This document shows positions 22,896 through 32,482 of a stretch of 35,015 nucleotides of DNA, piece after piece (position 1 is the first letter of the stretch; every line of letters starts with the position of its first letter). This DNA comes from JBEKSX01 sp049516635. Lineage in GTDB: Bacteria > Bacteroidota > Ignavibacteria > Tepidaquicellales > OLB5. The position numbers were made by a program, and so were the translations under genes. The stretch spans positions 1 through 35,015 of the forward strand of contig JBEKSX010000020.1 in assembly GCA_049516635.1 (NCBI GenBank), read 5' to 3'. The notes under the pieces are model-generated. The model saw nothing but the letters and a program-made list of their open reading frames with translations, did no database searches and was not told the DNA's origin.

Positions 22896-25214
22896 TTATC
22901 TTCTTACCACAGCAACTTTCCCGGTACATACGAGACTGCCGTCTTTATTGTAACCAACTATTATGTAAATACCCGAAGGAACAAGGCTACCTCTCAGATC
23001 TCTTCCATCCCAATTTGCTATCCTGCCCCCGGGACTATCAAATTGGCTGACCAGTATTCCACTGATAGTCAATATTTTGATCGAAGAACCCTCAACCAGC
23101 CCGTCGATCCTTAACAGTTTATCATTTGGTATCAAATACGGGTTCGGACCCGCTTTTATTTTATCGCATGCAGTAAGGGGTTGGACTGCCAGTGTCTGAT
23201 AGGAAACGATACCTTTCTGAGTTCCAAAAAATACTTTGCCCGTTTTATCACTGACAGCTATAGAAGTTATTTTGTTATCGGGAAGAGGTGAATTCAGCAT
23301 GTTAAACCTGTTTAAAAGGGTAGACCCGTCGGAAGAAACATATATTGCACCGTTCGATGTTGTGCCTATCCACTTATTGTTTAATGCATCCACAGCGATC
23401 GACTCTACACTTTCCACAAGCGGTGTACTGATTCCGTTCTCGATTATTCTCATCTTATAAGTTGAAGGTATGGAACCCGGATTTTGAATAACCTGGGAAG
23501 GGTCCTGTATAATTGAAATCCCGTTATTTGTAGCCACCCATACCTCGCCGTTTTTATCCAGAACAATGTTTTGGGCTGCAGTAATATCGGTACCCAGCAG
23601 AGACGTTGTAATTATAGTCCCGTGAGGGTCAATGCCTTCATTAAAATAAACAACACCGCCGTCCGAAGGAAGTGTCATCCATTTTGTATTATAGTTATCG
23701 ATGCACATATAAAACAGCGTAGTTGATGTAGGGCTGGCGGGAACAAAGTATGACGTATCTCTGCTAAAATTAACTATTGGTTTATCATTATCGGGAGCCC
23801 TGTTAATCACCCACAGGTCCCCGTTATTATCTTCTTTTATACCCTCGATAAGAACAAACCCGGGACTTTCGTCATAATGTCTCAGCATAGAATTACTGTC
23901 AATGTATCGGGTCAAGTTGTCACCGTCAATCTTTAATAAACCCGGTCCGAAGCCTGAGATCCAGACAACTGAATTTAATCTTGAAGGATAAACCTGTACG
24001 TAACCGCAGCATTGGCCATACCAGCCCATAACCGGGTAATCAGCAACCAGATAGTTCTTCCAGTTTTTCCCATCGAATTTGTAGACACCTGTTGCATGAG
24101 GCCAGTCACCCACAGAACCCGATACAGACCAAAGATTATCGTTTCCGTCAATAGCCATGTTAAAGGTAAGATTAGAACAAGGACCATTAGGATAATAATA
24201 ACTATTAGAATTTCCGTTGTATATATCGACCCCTTTATAGGTTGTACCTATCAATAACGCGTTATTATAAACTTTTAAAGCCTCAACCTCATTGCCTGTA
24301 AATACTAGCTGGGCTGTATTTGGATTCGATTGATCTACTTTATATATGCTACTGGTACCCAGGTCTGCAGAAAAATACATACTGCTGCCGGATGTGGTCA
24401 TATGAGTGATAACACGATGCCCAATTTGTTTGATGCTGGTTGAAGGTAAATATATTTGCAGGCTGGTTCCGTCATAATACACCATGCCGCTGTCGGTCCC
24501 GAAATAAACCTTCCCGTTAAAATAAGTTACGGCGTTTATTTTGTTTGTCCCTAATAAGTTCAGTACAGAATTTCCTTGTGTGAAATCAGACCAGCTGGTA
24601 GGTTCAGGCAAATTGTTATGTATATTCGCGTAAGCTATGCCATTCTTAGTTGCTGCCCATATTGTATCATTAACCACTACTGTTTGGTATACAGGTGTTC
24701 TAACAGCTATTAGAAGCCCCAGATTGGTATAGGGCTGGTCAACGATCTGGAACAGATTAATGTCAAATTTAATGATTGAGAAATCGGTTGCAATAAACAT
24801 AAAATTATTATACTGGAACAGATTATGTATACCTTTTGAAGCTTCGGTCGAAGTTTGTATATCGGAAATAACCCTCCAATTATTGGAAGAAGGTGAAAAA
24901 ACACTGATAGAACCGTCCAGACCTCCAGCCCAGATGGTTCCTGAATTATCCACTAGTATAGAAGCCAGTTCATTGCTGAGCAGCCCATTCAATGTGGTAT
25001 AGGATAAGAATGAAGAACCGGGATTATTAAAATCGAAAGAAAACAAACCACCACTGCTGGCCGCCCAGATTCGGCTGCTAGACACCCCTATTCCGTTAAC
25101 TTGATTCATAGATGTATAGATATTCCACCCGGGGGTTGTAGAATTATTAAATGAGAAAGCAGGCAGCGTTAAAAAAGAGAATAAGATGACGATTAAAAAG
25201 ATTTTTTTGTACAT
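22896..25214 (-). CDS. Secreted two-propeller protein with FlgD-like C-terminal domain, PorZ-like
   Basis: This 772-residue protein has signal peptide MYKKIFLIVILFSFLTLPAFS. Residues 25 to about 680 are strand-rich repeats of the Reg_prop/two-component sensor propeller type, such as RIWAASSGGLFSFD, GLLSNELASILVDN, GTIWAGGLDG and KVFFGTQKGIVSY. Residues 695-772 form an Ig-like FlgD/CTD-type domain (GPNPYLIPNDKLLRIDGL, ILTISGILVSQFDS, LVPSGIYIIVGYNKDG) that ends KVAVVRR. The layout matches PorZ, the T9SS attachment-complex protein: an N-terminal glf/aas propeller start, two propellers, then a CTD-like domain. The identification as PorZ itself is inference; a generic propeller cargo protein is the alternative. 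AAGAAGGT directly before the ATG is one of the few Shine-Dalgarno-like sequences seen. Confidence 0.65.
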   Translation of the reverse strand: MYKKIFLIVILFSFLTLPAFSFNNSTTPGWNIYTSMNQVNGIGVSSSRIWAASSGGLFSFDFNNPGSSFLSYTTLNGLLSNELASILVDNSGTIWAGGLDGSISVFSPSSNNWRVISDIQTSTEASKGIHNLFQYNNFMFIATDFSIIKFDINLFQIVDQPYTNLGLLIAVRTPVYQTVVVNDTIWAATKNGIAYANIHNNLPEPTSWSDFTQGNSVLNLLGTNKINAVTYFNGKVYFGTDSGMVYYDGTSLQIYLPSTSIKQIGHRVITHMTTSGSSMYFSADLGTSSIYKVDQSNPNTAQLVFTGNEVEALKVYNNALLIGTTYKGVDIYNGNSNSYYYPNGPCSNLTFNMAIDGNDNLWSVSGSVGDWPHATGVYKFDGKNWKNYLVADYPVMGWYGQCCGYVQVYPSRLNSVVWISGFGPGLLKIDGDNLTRYIDSNSMLRHYDESPGFVLIEGIKEDNNGDLWVINRAPDNDKPIVNFSRDTSYFVPASPTSTTLFYMCIDNYNTKWMTLPSDGGVVYFNEGIDPHGTIITTSLLGTDITAAQNIVLDKNGEVWVATNNGISIIQDPSQVIQNPGSIPSTYKMRIIENGISTPLVESVESIAVDALNNKWIGTTSNGAIYVSSDGSTLLNRFNMLNSPLPDNKITSIAVSDKTGKVFFGTQKGIVSYQTLAVQPLTACDKIKAGPNPYLIPNDKLLRIDGLVEGSSIKILTISGILVSQFDSPGGRIANWDGRDLRGSLVPSGIYIIVGYNKDGSLVCTGKVAVVRR

Positions 25215-25406
25215 ACCTTCTTGATTTTTAAGTTGACTAAAAAGTGTAGGGTGTTTTTCTATAGTGCTGAAGTTTGTTATTAATTCATGGGAACAGCAGT
25301 TTTCAAAAAACGGATTATTTCATTCCTGAAACATAAAAAAAAATCCGATTAATAAAAGTGGAAAAAGACGTAATATTCAGGGTTCTGTATAATATTCAAA
25401 AAGATA

Positions 25407-25694
25407 TTATAAGGGTATTCCTTCTATATCTGCAGCTACATCTATATCTTTTTGTGTGATACCCCCTGCCGAGTGGGTCGAAAATGATACTTCTACTTCT
25501 TTATACTTCATGAGTATATAATCGGGATGATGGTTATGTTTCTGAGAGATAGCGCCAACAGCTGTTACAAAACCCATCGTTGAAGGATAATTCTGCGTAT
25601 TAAACACTTTTTTTATGCAATTATCCTGAAATCTCCATCCCGGGAGTTTCTTGAGATTTTCTTCAATTACATCTTTAGATAATTTTTCAGACAT
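25407..25694 (-). CDS. phhB: Pterin-4a-carbinolamine dehydratase
   Basis: This 95-residue enzyme dehydrates 4a-hydroxytetrahydrobiopterin to regenerate quinonoid dihydropterin, normally for aromatic amino acid hydroxylases. The PCD signature is complete: KHNHHPDYILMKYKEVEV (52-69) with His55 and His56, and STHSAGGITQKDIDVA (72-87) with His74. Length and the LPGW motif near the N-terminus (17-20) are normal. No phenylalanine hydroxylase is in the window, so the pterin partner is unknown; in many bacteria the protein occurs without one. AAAGGA lies upstream of the ATG at Shine-Dalgarno distance. Confidence 0.93.
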   Translation of the reverse strand: MSEKLSKDVIEENLKKLPGWRFQDNCIKKVFNTQNYPSTMGFVTAVGAISQKHNHHPDYILMKYKEVEVSFSTHSAGGITQKDIDVAADIEGIPL

Positions 25695-25781
25695 GATCCA
25701 TTTCCTTTACTAAAGTTAGCAAATAATATGAGTGTTTCTTTACTCATGCAAGAGAAATATTTTAATACTAAAATAAACAAG

Positions 25782-25802
25782 AAAACCCGGTATAAACCGG
25801 GT
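25782..25802 (-). terminator. Rho-independent terminator after hydrolase 1
   Basis: On the minus strand ACCCGG-TTTATA-CCGGGT forms a 6-bp GC-rich stem followed by TTTCTTGTTTATTTTA. It lies 36 bases beyond the stop of the gene at 25838-27877. Confidence 0.75.
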
Positions 25803-25837
25803 CTTCTCTTTATTATAAGATATTTCTTCCTTATAAA

Positions 25838-27877
25838 TTACTTTATAAGTACCATCCTTTTTACATCCTGGAAGCTTCCGGACTTCAGCTTGTAAAAATA
25901 GATCCCGCTCGCAATATTCGAGGCATTGAATTCTATCCTGTGATTTCCGGCATCCTGATATCCGTTCACAAGAGTTTTCACTTCTTTGCCCGTTATGTCG
26001 TATACTCTCAATTCCACAGTACCTGCATTCGCTATATTATATTCGATGACGGTTGTAGGATTGAAAGGATTCGGGTAATTCTGCTTTAATGTAAATTCTT
26101 TCGGTGTATTCACTGCAGGTACCACTTTCATAGGATTGGTTGGTCCAAAACCGGTTACAACAGGGAATTCTATGTATGAACTAGCATTAAGATACAAAGT
26201 ATGATTTCCGCTGTTCAATGTAGGCAGAACAAAAGGATTGGTTCCCAGGAACCAAGCATCGCTCGGTACTACATCAAGGTTCGTTACAACTATCCTTATT
26301 CTATCACCTGCTTTGAAAATATGAGAATGTGCAGCACCATAAAATGAGGCTATACGTTTAGTATTCTTTGTATAGTTCCTATCAGTAAAGTTTATCCTGT
26401 TGATAAAATCTGCAGTGCTGTCCGGCTTAACTTCGAATATCTGGAAATTAAACTGGCAGAATGTGCCGGCAGTAGAGGAATAATTCAAATTAATTCTTGG
26501 TGTACCTAACCACTTAACATCAGAAGTGAGCGGGGCTGTCTCAAAATAGAAGGAACTGGTTTTAAATTGAGTGTTAAATGTAGTCCCGGTAAATTCATAA
26601 TCAACAGCTTGCTGCATTGTGAGACCACCGGTTATGGTGTTATGCAGGATCCCGATCGTATCAGCCCAATTTTCACTAGTATGTTTGGTAAAATCGTTAT
26701 GAAAATTCAAATGAAGGGTTGATGTTAAAGACGGCAGCGGTACAGTAGAACTGTCATGAACAAATGTCCAGTATTGATATATTTTAGGATATGTAGTTGA
26801 CGCATATTCATATTTAGGGGCAGTAAGCTCACCGTTCTGAACGTTGAACAGCCAATAGAAGAACCAGTCATTGAAGAACTGCATGTGCCAGTCATTCTCC
26901 GTCAGGGACTGGTCGCCGCCGTGTCCGATAACTGCTCCAATGTACATTCTGAACGGAGCCTGCATTAATGAGGCCGCCTGCATTATTCCTGAAGCATTAA
27001 AAAATTTATCCTGCCATGATCCTTCCAGAATCATCGGTACCCTGTTATTCGGTACCAGAGTCATAAAATCTCTGTTTACAGGAACATTCGCTGCAAGATT
27101 ATTCCAGCTTGCTAATGTATTATTGTATACCCATGTAGGAAATTTCTTTACTAAAGTCGTATATCTTGCTGTATCGGAATTATATGAACATGTCCAGAGG
27201 AATGTCATCTTAATACTTCCGTTCTCGATCCAGCTGCTTGCGAAATTAGGCGGAGCAAGTGCGGATATAATAGTCTTGACCGGTGCACCGTTACAGGCTG
27301 CCATAAAAGGTAATAGACCTCCCTGTGAACCACCCATAATCAAAATATTACCGGGGCTGGAACCGTTAACTGAATCATTCTTAACCCATGTAATGAGTTG
27401 AAGCAAATCATTCATTTCGGTCGTGCTGATCAAATTCGATTGCCCTTGTGAGGCACCCTGTCCTCTTACGCTGTATGTGAAAGTATAATAACCGTAAGAA
27501 GCCTGGTCGTGGCAGAATCCTGCCAGCGTATTTTTGTTATCACCGTATCCATGCACCATCATTACTGTAGGCCAACCGCCTGCAGGAGGTGTACCGAAGG
27601 GGATGTATTTTAAACAATCCATCTTTTTACCGTCACTCATGGTGACCATAAAATCATATCGCACAACAGAATCCGGTCCTGGACCGTTCAGTTTATATGG
27701 CGATGGCGGCAGCATAGGTAAATTCCATGTGTCAAAGTTAGCAGGATGCTTCACATTTGGCGCTGTGTAAACCGAAGGCTCTTGCTGATCATCAGCCTGG
27801 GTGTTCTGTGAAAATGTATAACGCGGAAAGATTATCAATATCGCCCCGCAAATAAAAAGGAAGAGTAGGTTTTTCAT
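25838..27877 (-). CDS. Secreted X-Pro dipeptidyl-peptidase/CocE-type serine hydrolase with T9SS tail (copy 1)
   Basis: This 679-residue protein has signal peptide MKNLLFLFICGAILIIFPRYTFSQ. The alpha/beta-hydrolase domain (about 70-350) has HGYGDNKNT (oxyanion region), SVRGQGASQG, the nucleophile Ser184 in GGSQGG, Asp290 in EGSWQDKFF, and His319 in GAVIGHGGD, giving a complete triad. Residues about 430-580 resemble the PepX_C jelly roll. The last 80 or so residues are a T9SS sorting domain (NYPNPFNPTT, VYDITGKEV, LASGIYFYKL-type end). The S15/CocE families cleave Xaa-Pro peptides or acyl esters; the substrate here is not predictable. It is one of three tandem paralogues. Confidence 0.88.
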   Translation of the reverse strand: MKNLLFLFICGAILIIFPRYTFSQNTQADDQQEPSVYTAPNVKHPANFDTWNLPMLPPSPYKLNGPGPDSVVRYDFMVTMSDGKKMDCLKYIPFGTPPAGGWPTVMMVHGYGDNKNTLAGFCHDQASYGYYTFTYSVRGQGASQGQSNLISTTEMNDLLQLITWVKNDSVNGSSPGNILIMGGSQGGLLPFMAACNGAPVKTIISALAPPNFASSWIENGSIKMTFLWTCSYNSDTARYTTLVKKFPTWVYNNTLASWNNLAANVPVNRDFMTLVPNNRVPMILEGSWQDKFFNASGIMQAASLMQAPFRMYIGAVIGHGGDQSLTENDWHMQFFNDWFFYWLFNVQNGELTAPKYEYASTTYPKIYQYWTFVHDSSTVPLPSLTSTLHLNFHNDFTKHTSENWADTIGILHNTITGGLTMQQAVDYEFTGTTFNTQFKTSSFYFETAPLTSDVKWLGTPRINLNYSSTAGTFCQFNFQIFEVKPDSTADFINRINFTDRNYTKNTKRIASFYGAAHSHIFKAGDRIRIVVTNLDVVPSDAWFLGTNPFVLPTLNSGNHTLYLNASSYIEFPVVTGFGPTNPMKVVPAVNTPKEFTLKQNYPNPFNPTTVIEYNIANAGTVELRVYDITGKEVKTLVNGYQDAGNHRIEFNASNIASGIYFYKLKSGSFQDVKRMVLIK

Positions 27878-28097
27878 TTTTACTTTTAATTAAATTAATA
27901 AATATAAACTCTATTTTTTTACTGGTTTTTTTATACTCTGATTATTTCGGCAGGTCGAAAAACCCAAAATCAGAGTTTAAACTACGTTTTAACAACAGTA
28001 TGGACTAGATAGGCTTTTAAACAGGCGGTTCGAGTAAATAGTTTCTTCCAATGCAAAAAAATGATTTTTTTTGATAGAACGCTTACCGGGTGAGAAA

Positions 28098-30080
28098 CTA
28101 CTTTAATAATACCATTCGCTTGACATCGTGAAAACCCGTCGTTCCGGTGTTAATGGTAATTTGATAGAAGTAAATACCGCTGGCAAGATTCACTCCATCG
28201 AAGATGATACTATACGATCCTGTTTCTTGCTGATCATTTACCAACGTTTTGACTAACCTGCCTGTGATATCATAAACCTTTAACTCAACATGTGATGAAA
28301 GAGGCAAATTATATTTTATGGTTGTGCCCGGGTTGAACGGGTTCGGATAATTTTGTTTTAGCTCAAAGCTGGAAGGAACATTCTGTGTGTTTCCGATAAT
28401 ACCATTTAATGTTGTTTTGATCGGTAGGTCGATATATGAATTGCTGTTCAGATCAATTGTATTGTTCTCATTTATCAGCACAGGCAGAACAAACGGATTC
28501 GTTGCTAAGAAGGATGAATCACCCGGGGCTGTATCAAGATTTGTTACAATAACCCTAATTTTATCCCCCGCTTGAAATATATGTGAATGTGTTTGACCGT
28601 CAAAAGCAACCGTTTTGTTTGTATTAGCAATATAATTCCTGTCAGTGTAATTGATTCTGTTAACGAAGCGGAAGGAACTATCCGGCTTAACATCATAGAT
28701 CTGAAAATTAAATTGGCAGAATGTACTGCCCGAAGATGAATAGTTCAAATTTACTCTCGGTGTTCCGATCCATTGTAAATTCGAAGTTAAAGGATCCGAA
28801 TCGAATACCAATGTATTCTTAGTAAAATTAGAATTAAAGACCACGCCGGTAAAAGCTTCGTCCACGGCTTCCTGCATGGTCAACCCGCCGGTAATGGGGT
28901 TAGCTAAAGTTACAAAATCTCCCGTATTTAGGTCAGCAGTACTTGTTAATCTGTTATTCCTGTTAAAATAAAACCTTTGGTCCTGCACAGTTGGGAGCGG
29001 CCAGATACTGGACTCAGCATGGACAAATGTCCACGCATATCCAAGATATGGATAAGTTGTGCTGGCATATTGATATTTAACGGTATCAAATAAAGAAGGG
29101 GGATAATTGAAGAGCCACCTGTAAAACCAATTATTGAAGAAGGTCATATGCCACTGATTTTCCGTTATAGACGAATCTCCTCCGTGCCCAACTACCGCTC
29201 CAAGATACATCTGAAACGGTGTATTCAAATTCTGGACAGCCTGGTATATTCCTGATGCATTGAAGAATTTGTCCTGCCATGAGCCCTCTACGATTATGGG
29301 AACGGAACAATTATGTACAACGTTCATAAAGTCTCTTCCTTGAGGAAGCCAGGCTGCGAGACTATCCCACTTTTCCTTATTATCGGCATAAATCCAGACA
29401 GGGTACCTGCTCACTGCAGCACTGTACCTCACAGTATCCGGAGGATACGACAATGACCACAATAACGTCATCTTTATAGAACCGTTCTCTATCCAGCTGC
29501 TGGCAAAATTAGGCGGTGCAAGTGCGGATATCACTGCATTAACCTGCATACCGTTGCATGCCGCCATAAACGGCACTAACCCGCCCTGCGAGCCTCCCAT
29601 CACTATTATTTGATTTCGATTGGACCCTGAAAGAGTATCTCTTTTGACATAGTTCACAATCTCCATTAGATCCAGCATGTCATCCGTGCTTATGAGGTTA
29701 GTAACTCCACTAGAATTTCCCTGTCCCCGCATGCTGTAGGTCATAACATAATATCCGAACTGTGCCTGTGCTCTGCAGAACTTTGCGAGTGTTTCTTTGC
29801 TGTTGCCGAAACCATGACACATGATCACGGAGGGCCAGCCATGAACAGGCGGAGAGTTAATCGGGATATATTTTAAGCAGTCGAGCACGACCCCATCCCG
29901 CATAGTAACGGTGAAGTCAAACCTTACCACGGAATCAAGCAACTCAGCGGAATACCGCGGCAGTAACTGCATGTTGTAGCTGTCGAGATTTGCTGGCGGC
30001 TTGATGTGTTGTGAAAAATCGGTCTGCCCATTGACTATAAGCAGTGCAACGCAGAACAAATATTTTATCATTCGTCTCAT
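28098..30080 (-). CDS. Secreted X-Pro dipeptidyl-peptidase/CocE-type serine hydrolase with T9SS tail (copy 2)
   Basis: This 660-residue paralogue of the flanking genes begins with signal sequence MRRMIKYLFCVALLIVNGQT; an ATG at codon 4 is an equally possible start. The triad is intact: Ser164 in GGSQGG, Asp270 in EGSWQDKFF and His299 in GAVVGHGGD. A PepX_C-like domain (WIGTPRVNLNYSSSG, FQIYDVKPDSS) precedes the T9SS domain (NYPNPFNPGTT, VYDITGRLV, LASGIYFYQI). It has diverged more in the middle than copies 1 and 3 have from each other, for example NLNTPFQMYL where the others have SLMQAPFRMYI or NLMQAPFRMYI. Unlike its neighbours it has no clear terminator. TATATTTG about 70 bases upstream of the start may be its promoter core. 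Confidence 0.88.
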   Translation of the reverse strand: MRRMIKYLFCVALLIVNGQTDFSQHIKPPANLDSYNMQLLPRYSAELLDSVVRFDFTVTMRDGVVLDCLKYIPINSPPVHGWPSVIMCHGFGNSKETLAKFCRAQAQFGYYVMTYSMRGQGNSSGVTNLISTDDMLDLMEIVNYVKRDTLSGSNRNQIIVMGGSQGGLVPFMAACNGMQVNAVISALAPPNFASSWIENGSIKMTLLWSLSYPPDTVRYSAAVSRYPVWIYADNKEKWDSLAAWLPQGRDFMNVVHNCSVPIIVEGSWQDKFFNASGIYQAVQNLNTPFQMYLGAVVGHGGDSSITENQWHMTFFNNWFYRWLFNYPPSLFDTVKYQYASTTYPYLGYAWTFVHAESSIWPLPTVQDQRFYFNRNNRLTSTADLNTGDFVTLANPITGGLTMQEAVDEAFTGVVFNSNFTKNTLVFDSDPLTSNLQWIGTPRVNLNYSSSGSTFCQFNFQIYDVKPDSSFRFVNRINYTDRNYIANTNKTVAFDGQTHSHIFQAGDKIRVIVTNLDTAPGDSSFLATNPFVLPVLINENNTIDLNSNSYIDLPIKTTLNGIIGNTQNVPSSFELKQNYPNPFNPGTTIKYNLPLSSHVELKVYDITGRLVKTLVNDQQETGSYSIIFDGVNLASGIYFYQITINTGTTGFHDVKRMVLLK

Positions 30081-30151
30081 TATAGATTCTTATATTATTC
30101 ATAAATAGATATCTCGCTGTCTTTAACCATTTAGTAGATATACAAACCCGC

Positions 30152-30159
30152 CAAATATA
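30152..30159 (-). promoter_or_regulatory. Candidate -7 promoter element for hydrolase 2 (TATATTTG)
   Basis: The minus strand reads TATATTTG 71 bases upstream of the ATG at 30080, matching TAnnTTTG. No clear TTG lies 19-20 bases upstream of it. Confidence 0.3.
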
Positions 30160-30292
30160 TGGATATGCTTATTTGATAAGAACTTAAGCTATTGTTGTAA
30201 CAAGAGGTAGAATAAAACAGTTTCTATTTTAATTCTAAAGTATGCTCGCCTATTTGAGCCATGAGGAAGGTGTCCGAAATTGTAAATCCAGA

Positions 30293-30320
30293 CAAAAAAA
30301 ATCCCGGCTGTTAACCGGGA
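30293..30320 (-). terminator. Rho-independent terminator after hydrolase 3
   Basis: On the minus strand TCCCGG-TTAACAG-CCGGGA forms a 6-bp stem followed by a run of eight T. It sits 48 bases beyond the stop of the gene at 30369-32378 and should insulate it from hydrolase 2. Confidence 0.85.
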
Positions 30321-30368
30321 CCTTATTCTGCTTATGGTTATAGGGATTACCCTACCCTAAGTAACTCG

Positions 30369-32378
30369 TTATTTGATCAATATCATTCTCTTCACCTCTT
30401 GGAAACCACCTGAACTTATCCTGTAAAAATATATCCCGCTCGCCAGGTTTCCTGCATAAAAATCTACAATATGAAGACCTGCCTCCTGGAATGCATTGAC
30501 CAAAGTGGCTACTTCCCTGCCGAGCATATCATAAACCTTTAATTCTACATAACCTGATCTCGGAATGCTATATTCTATCGTTGTCGAAGGGTTGAACGGA
30601 TTCGGGTGATTCTGGCTCAGAGTGAATTTCCCTGACTGGTTGCCCGGTGCATCAGCCTGCTGTGTGTTCTCTGAAGTTTGTGAGGATGATCTTATCGGCA
30701 GATCAATGTAAGAGGCACCGCCCAAATAAATATCATTCGTGCTGTTGATAAGTACAGGAAGCACGAACGGGTTTGTACTTAAAAATGCCGAATCGCTCGG
30801 TGCACGGTCGAGATTCGTGACCACTAATCTTATTTTGTTTCCTGCTTTAAAGATGTGTGCATTTGCCTGCCCATTGATCGATTGTGTACGTTTCGAATTT
30901 TTCTTGTAGTCCCTGTCCGTGTAGTTTATCCTGTTGACAAAATAAAGTTTGCCGTCAGGCGTTACTTCGTAAACCTGAAAGTTATACTGACAGAATGTCT
31001 TTGCACTTGACGAATAAGTGAGGTTAACTTTTGGAGTTCCCAGCCATTTCATATCCGATGTGAGGGCAGCGGTCTGAAAATAGACCGAGCTCACCTTAAA
31101 TTTAGAATTGAACGAACTTCCGGTAAATTCGGCATCCACTGCCTGCTGCATCGTCAGATTACCTTTTATGCTGTTATCGAACGATGCTTTATCGTTGGGT
31201 TTCGAACTTATCGTCGTTGCCAGCCCGTTGTTCTTGTTAAGATATAAACGGTAATTTGTAGTGATCTGTGTAAGCGGAACCCTCGAGCTGTCATGAATGA
31301 ATGTCCATGTATTATTCTGGAACGGAAAAACTGTAGATGCATATTGGTATTTAGGTGCATCCATAGTACCGTTCTGGACATTGAACAGCCAGTAAAAGAA
31401 CCAGTCATTGAAAAATTGCATATGCCAGTCGTTCTCTGTCAGGGACTGGTCCCCGCCGTGTCCCATTACCGCTCCGATGTACATCCTGAACGGAGCCTGC
31501 ATCAAATTCGCCGCCTGCAATATTCCCGATGAATTGAAAAACTTATCCTGCCACGAACCTTCCATTATCATGGGGACCCTGCTGTTCGCAGCAATATTCA
31601 TAAAATCTCTGCCGATGGGAAGCCAGTATGCGAGGCTGTCCCATTTTTCTTTAGTATCAGCATAAACCCATACCGGGAACCTGCTCACAGTGCTGTTATA
31701 TCTTGCCGTATCTGAGTTATAAGAAACTGTCCACAAAAATGTCATCTTGATGCACCCGTTCTCAATCCAGCTGCTTGCAAAATTCGGTGGTGCAAGTGCT
31801 GAGATTATGGTCTTAACAGGTGCCCCGTTACATGCTGCCATATACGGTATCAGCCCGCCCTGCGATCCGCCCATTATAAGAATATTGTTCGGATTCGAGC
31901 CGTTTACCGAATCTCTTTTGGCATAATTTATTACTTCGAGTAGGTCCTGCATTTCGGTAGTGCTAATCAAATTAGACAGGCCCCCCGAATGCCCCTGTCC
32001 GCGCATAGAGTATGACATAGTATAATACCCGTACTGTGCCTGTGCCTTGCAAAACCCTGCCAGTGTCTCTTTACTATCTCCATAACCATGGCACATCATA
32101 ACCGTCGGCCAGCCTCCCAGAGGTGCGGTACCGACCGGAATATATTTCAAACAATCCAGCACAACACCGTCTCGCATGGTTATTATAAAATCATATCTTG
32201 TAACGGAATCAAGACCTGCAGTCATGTAAGGGGGTAGAAGCTTGAAACCGTAACTATCCATCGAGCGCGGACGGTGTTGTGATAACGTAGTTCCGCTGAT
32301 GAAAAAAATGATAAGAATGGCGAATAACCCTGAAGGGAAAAATAAAGGTTTTCGGGAATTGGAAAACAGTTTTAGCAT
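30369..32378 (-). CDS. Secreted X-Pro dipeptidyl-peptidase/CocE-type serine hydrolase with T9SS tail (copy 3)
   Basis: The product has 669 residues from the ATG at 32378; a GTG at 32387 would add three residues. A long signal sequence ends SGTTLSQ near residue 34. Numbered from this ATG, the triad is Ser172 in GGSQGG, Asp278 in EGSWQDKFF and His307 in GAVMGHGGD. The PepX_C-like domain contains WLGTPKVNLTYSSS and FQVYEVTPDGK. The T9SS domain has NHPNPFNPSTT, VYDMLGREV and LASGIYFYRI. It is very similar to copy 1 over the catalytic core, sharing for example CNGAPVKTIISALAPPNF. It has the best promoter match of the window (32452-32482) and its own terminator, so it is likely a single-gene transcript. 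Confidence 0.88.
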   Translation of the reverse strand: MLKLFSNSRKPLFFPSGLFAILIIFFISGTTLSQHRPRSMDSYGFKLLPPYMTAGLDSVTRYDFIITMRDGVVLDCLKYIPVGTAPLGGWPTVMMCHGYGDSKETLAGFCKAQAQYGYYTMSYSMRGQGHSGGLSNLISTTEMQDLLEVINYAKRDSVNGSNPNNILIMGGSQGGLIPYMAACNGAPVKTIISALAPPNFASSWIENGCIKMTFLWTVSYNSDTARYNSTVSRFPVWVYADTKEKWDSLAYWLPIGRDFMNIAANSRVPMIMEGSWQDKFFNSSGILQAANLMQAPFRMYIGAVMGHGGDQSLTENDWHMQFFNDWFFYWLFNVQNGTMDAPKYQYASTVFPFQNNTWTFIHDSSRVPLTQITTNYRLYLNKNNGLATTISSKPNDKASFDNSIKGNLTMQQAVDAEFTGSSFNSKFKVSSVYFQTAALTSDMKWLGTPKVNLTYSSSAKTFCQYNFQVYEVTPDGKLYFVNRINYTDRDYKKNSKRTQSINGQANAHIFKAGNKIRLVVTNLDRAPSDSAFLSTNPFVLPVLINSTNDIYLGGASYIDLPIRSSSQTSENTQQADAPGNQSGKFTLSQNHPNPFNPSTTIEYSIPRSGYVELKVYDMLGREVATLVNAFQEAGLHIVDFYAGNLASGIYFYRISSGGFQEVKRMILIK

Positions 32379-32451
32379 TTTGCTCACTTTCTAAGAATAA
32401 ATAATAACGGGCAAAAAAAATTCTGCCAAAAATTCCCTGCTAATCGGTCTA

Positions 32452-32482
32452 CAAAGTTATCTTTATATCTAAATAAAAACAA
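32452..32482 (-). promoter_or_regulatory. Bacteroidetes-type promoter for hydrolase 3 (TTG-N20-TAACTTTG)
   Basis: On the minus strand TTG (32482-32480), a 20-base AT-rich spacer and TAACTTTG (32459-32452) followed by TAGAC match the TTG-N19-TAnnTTTG consensus of the Bacteroidetes primary sigma factor. A start near 32445 gives a leader of about 65 bases to the ATG at 32378. Confidence 0.55.

Noticed and set aside
26871..27401. Plus-strand ORF of 176 codons antisense to hydrolase 1
   Set aside because: Similar frames occur antisense to copy 3 because the paralogues share sequence; it mirrors the conserved catalytic core.
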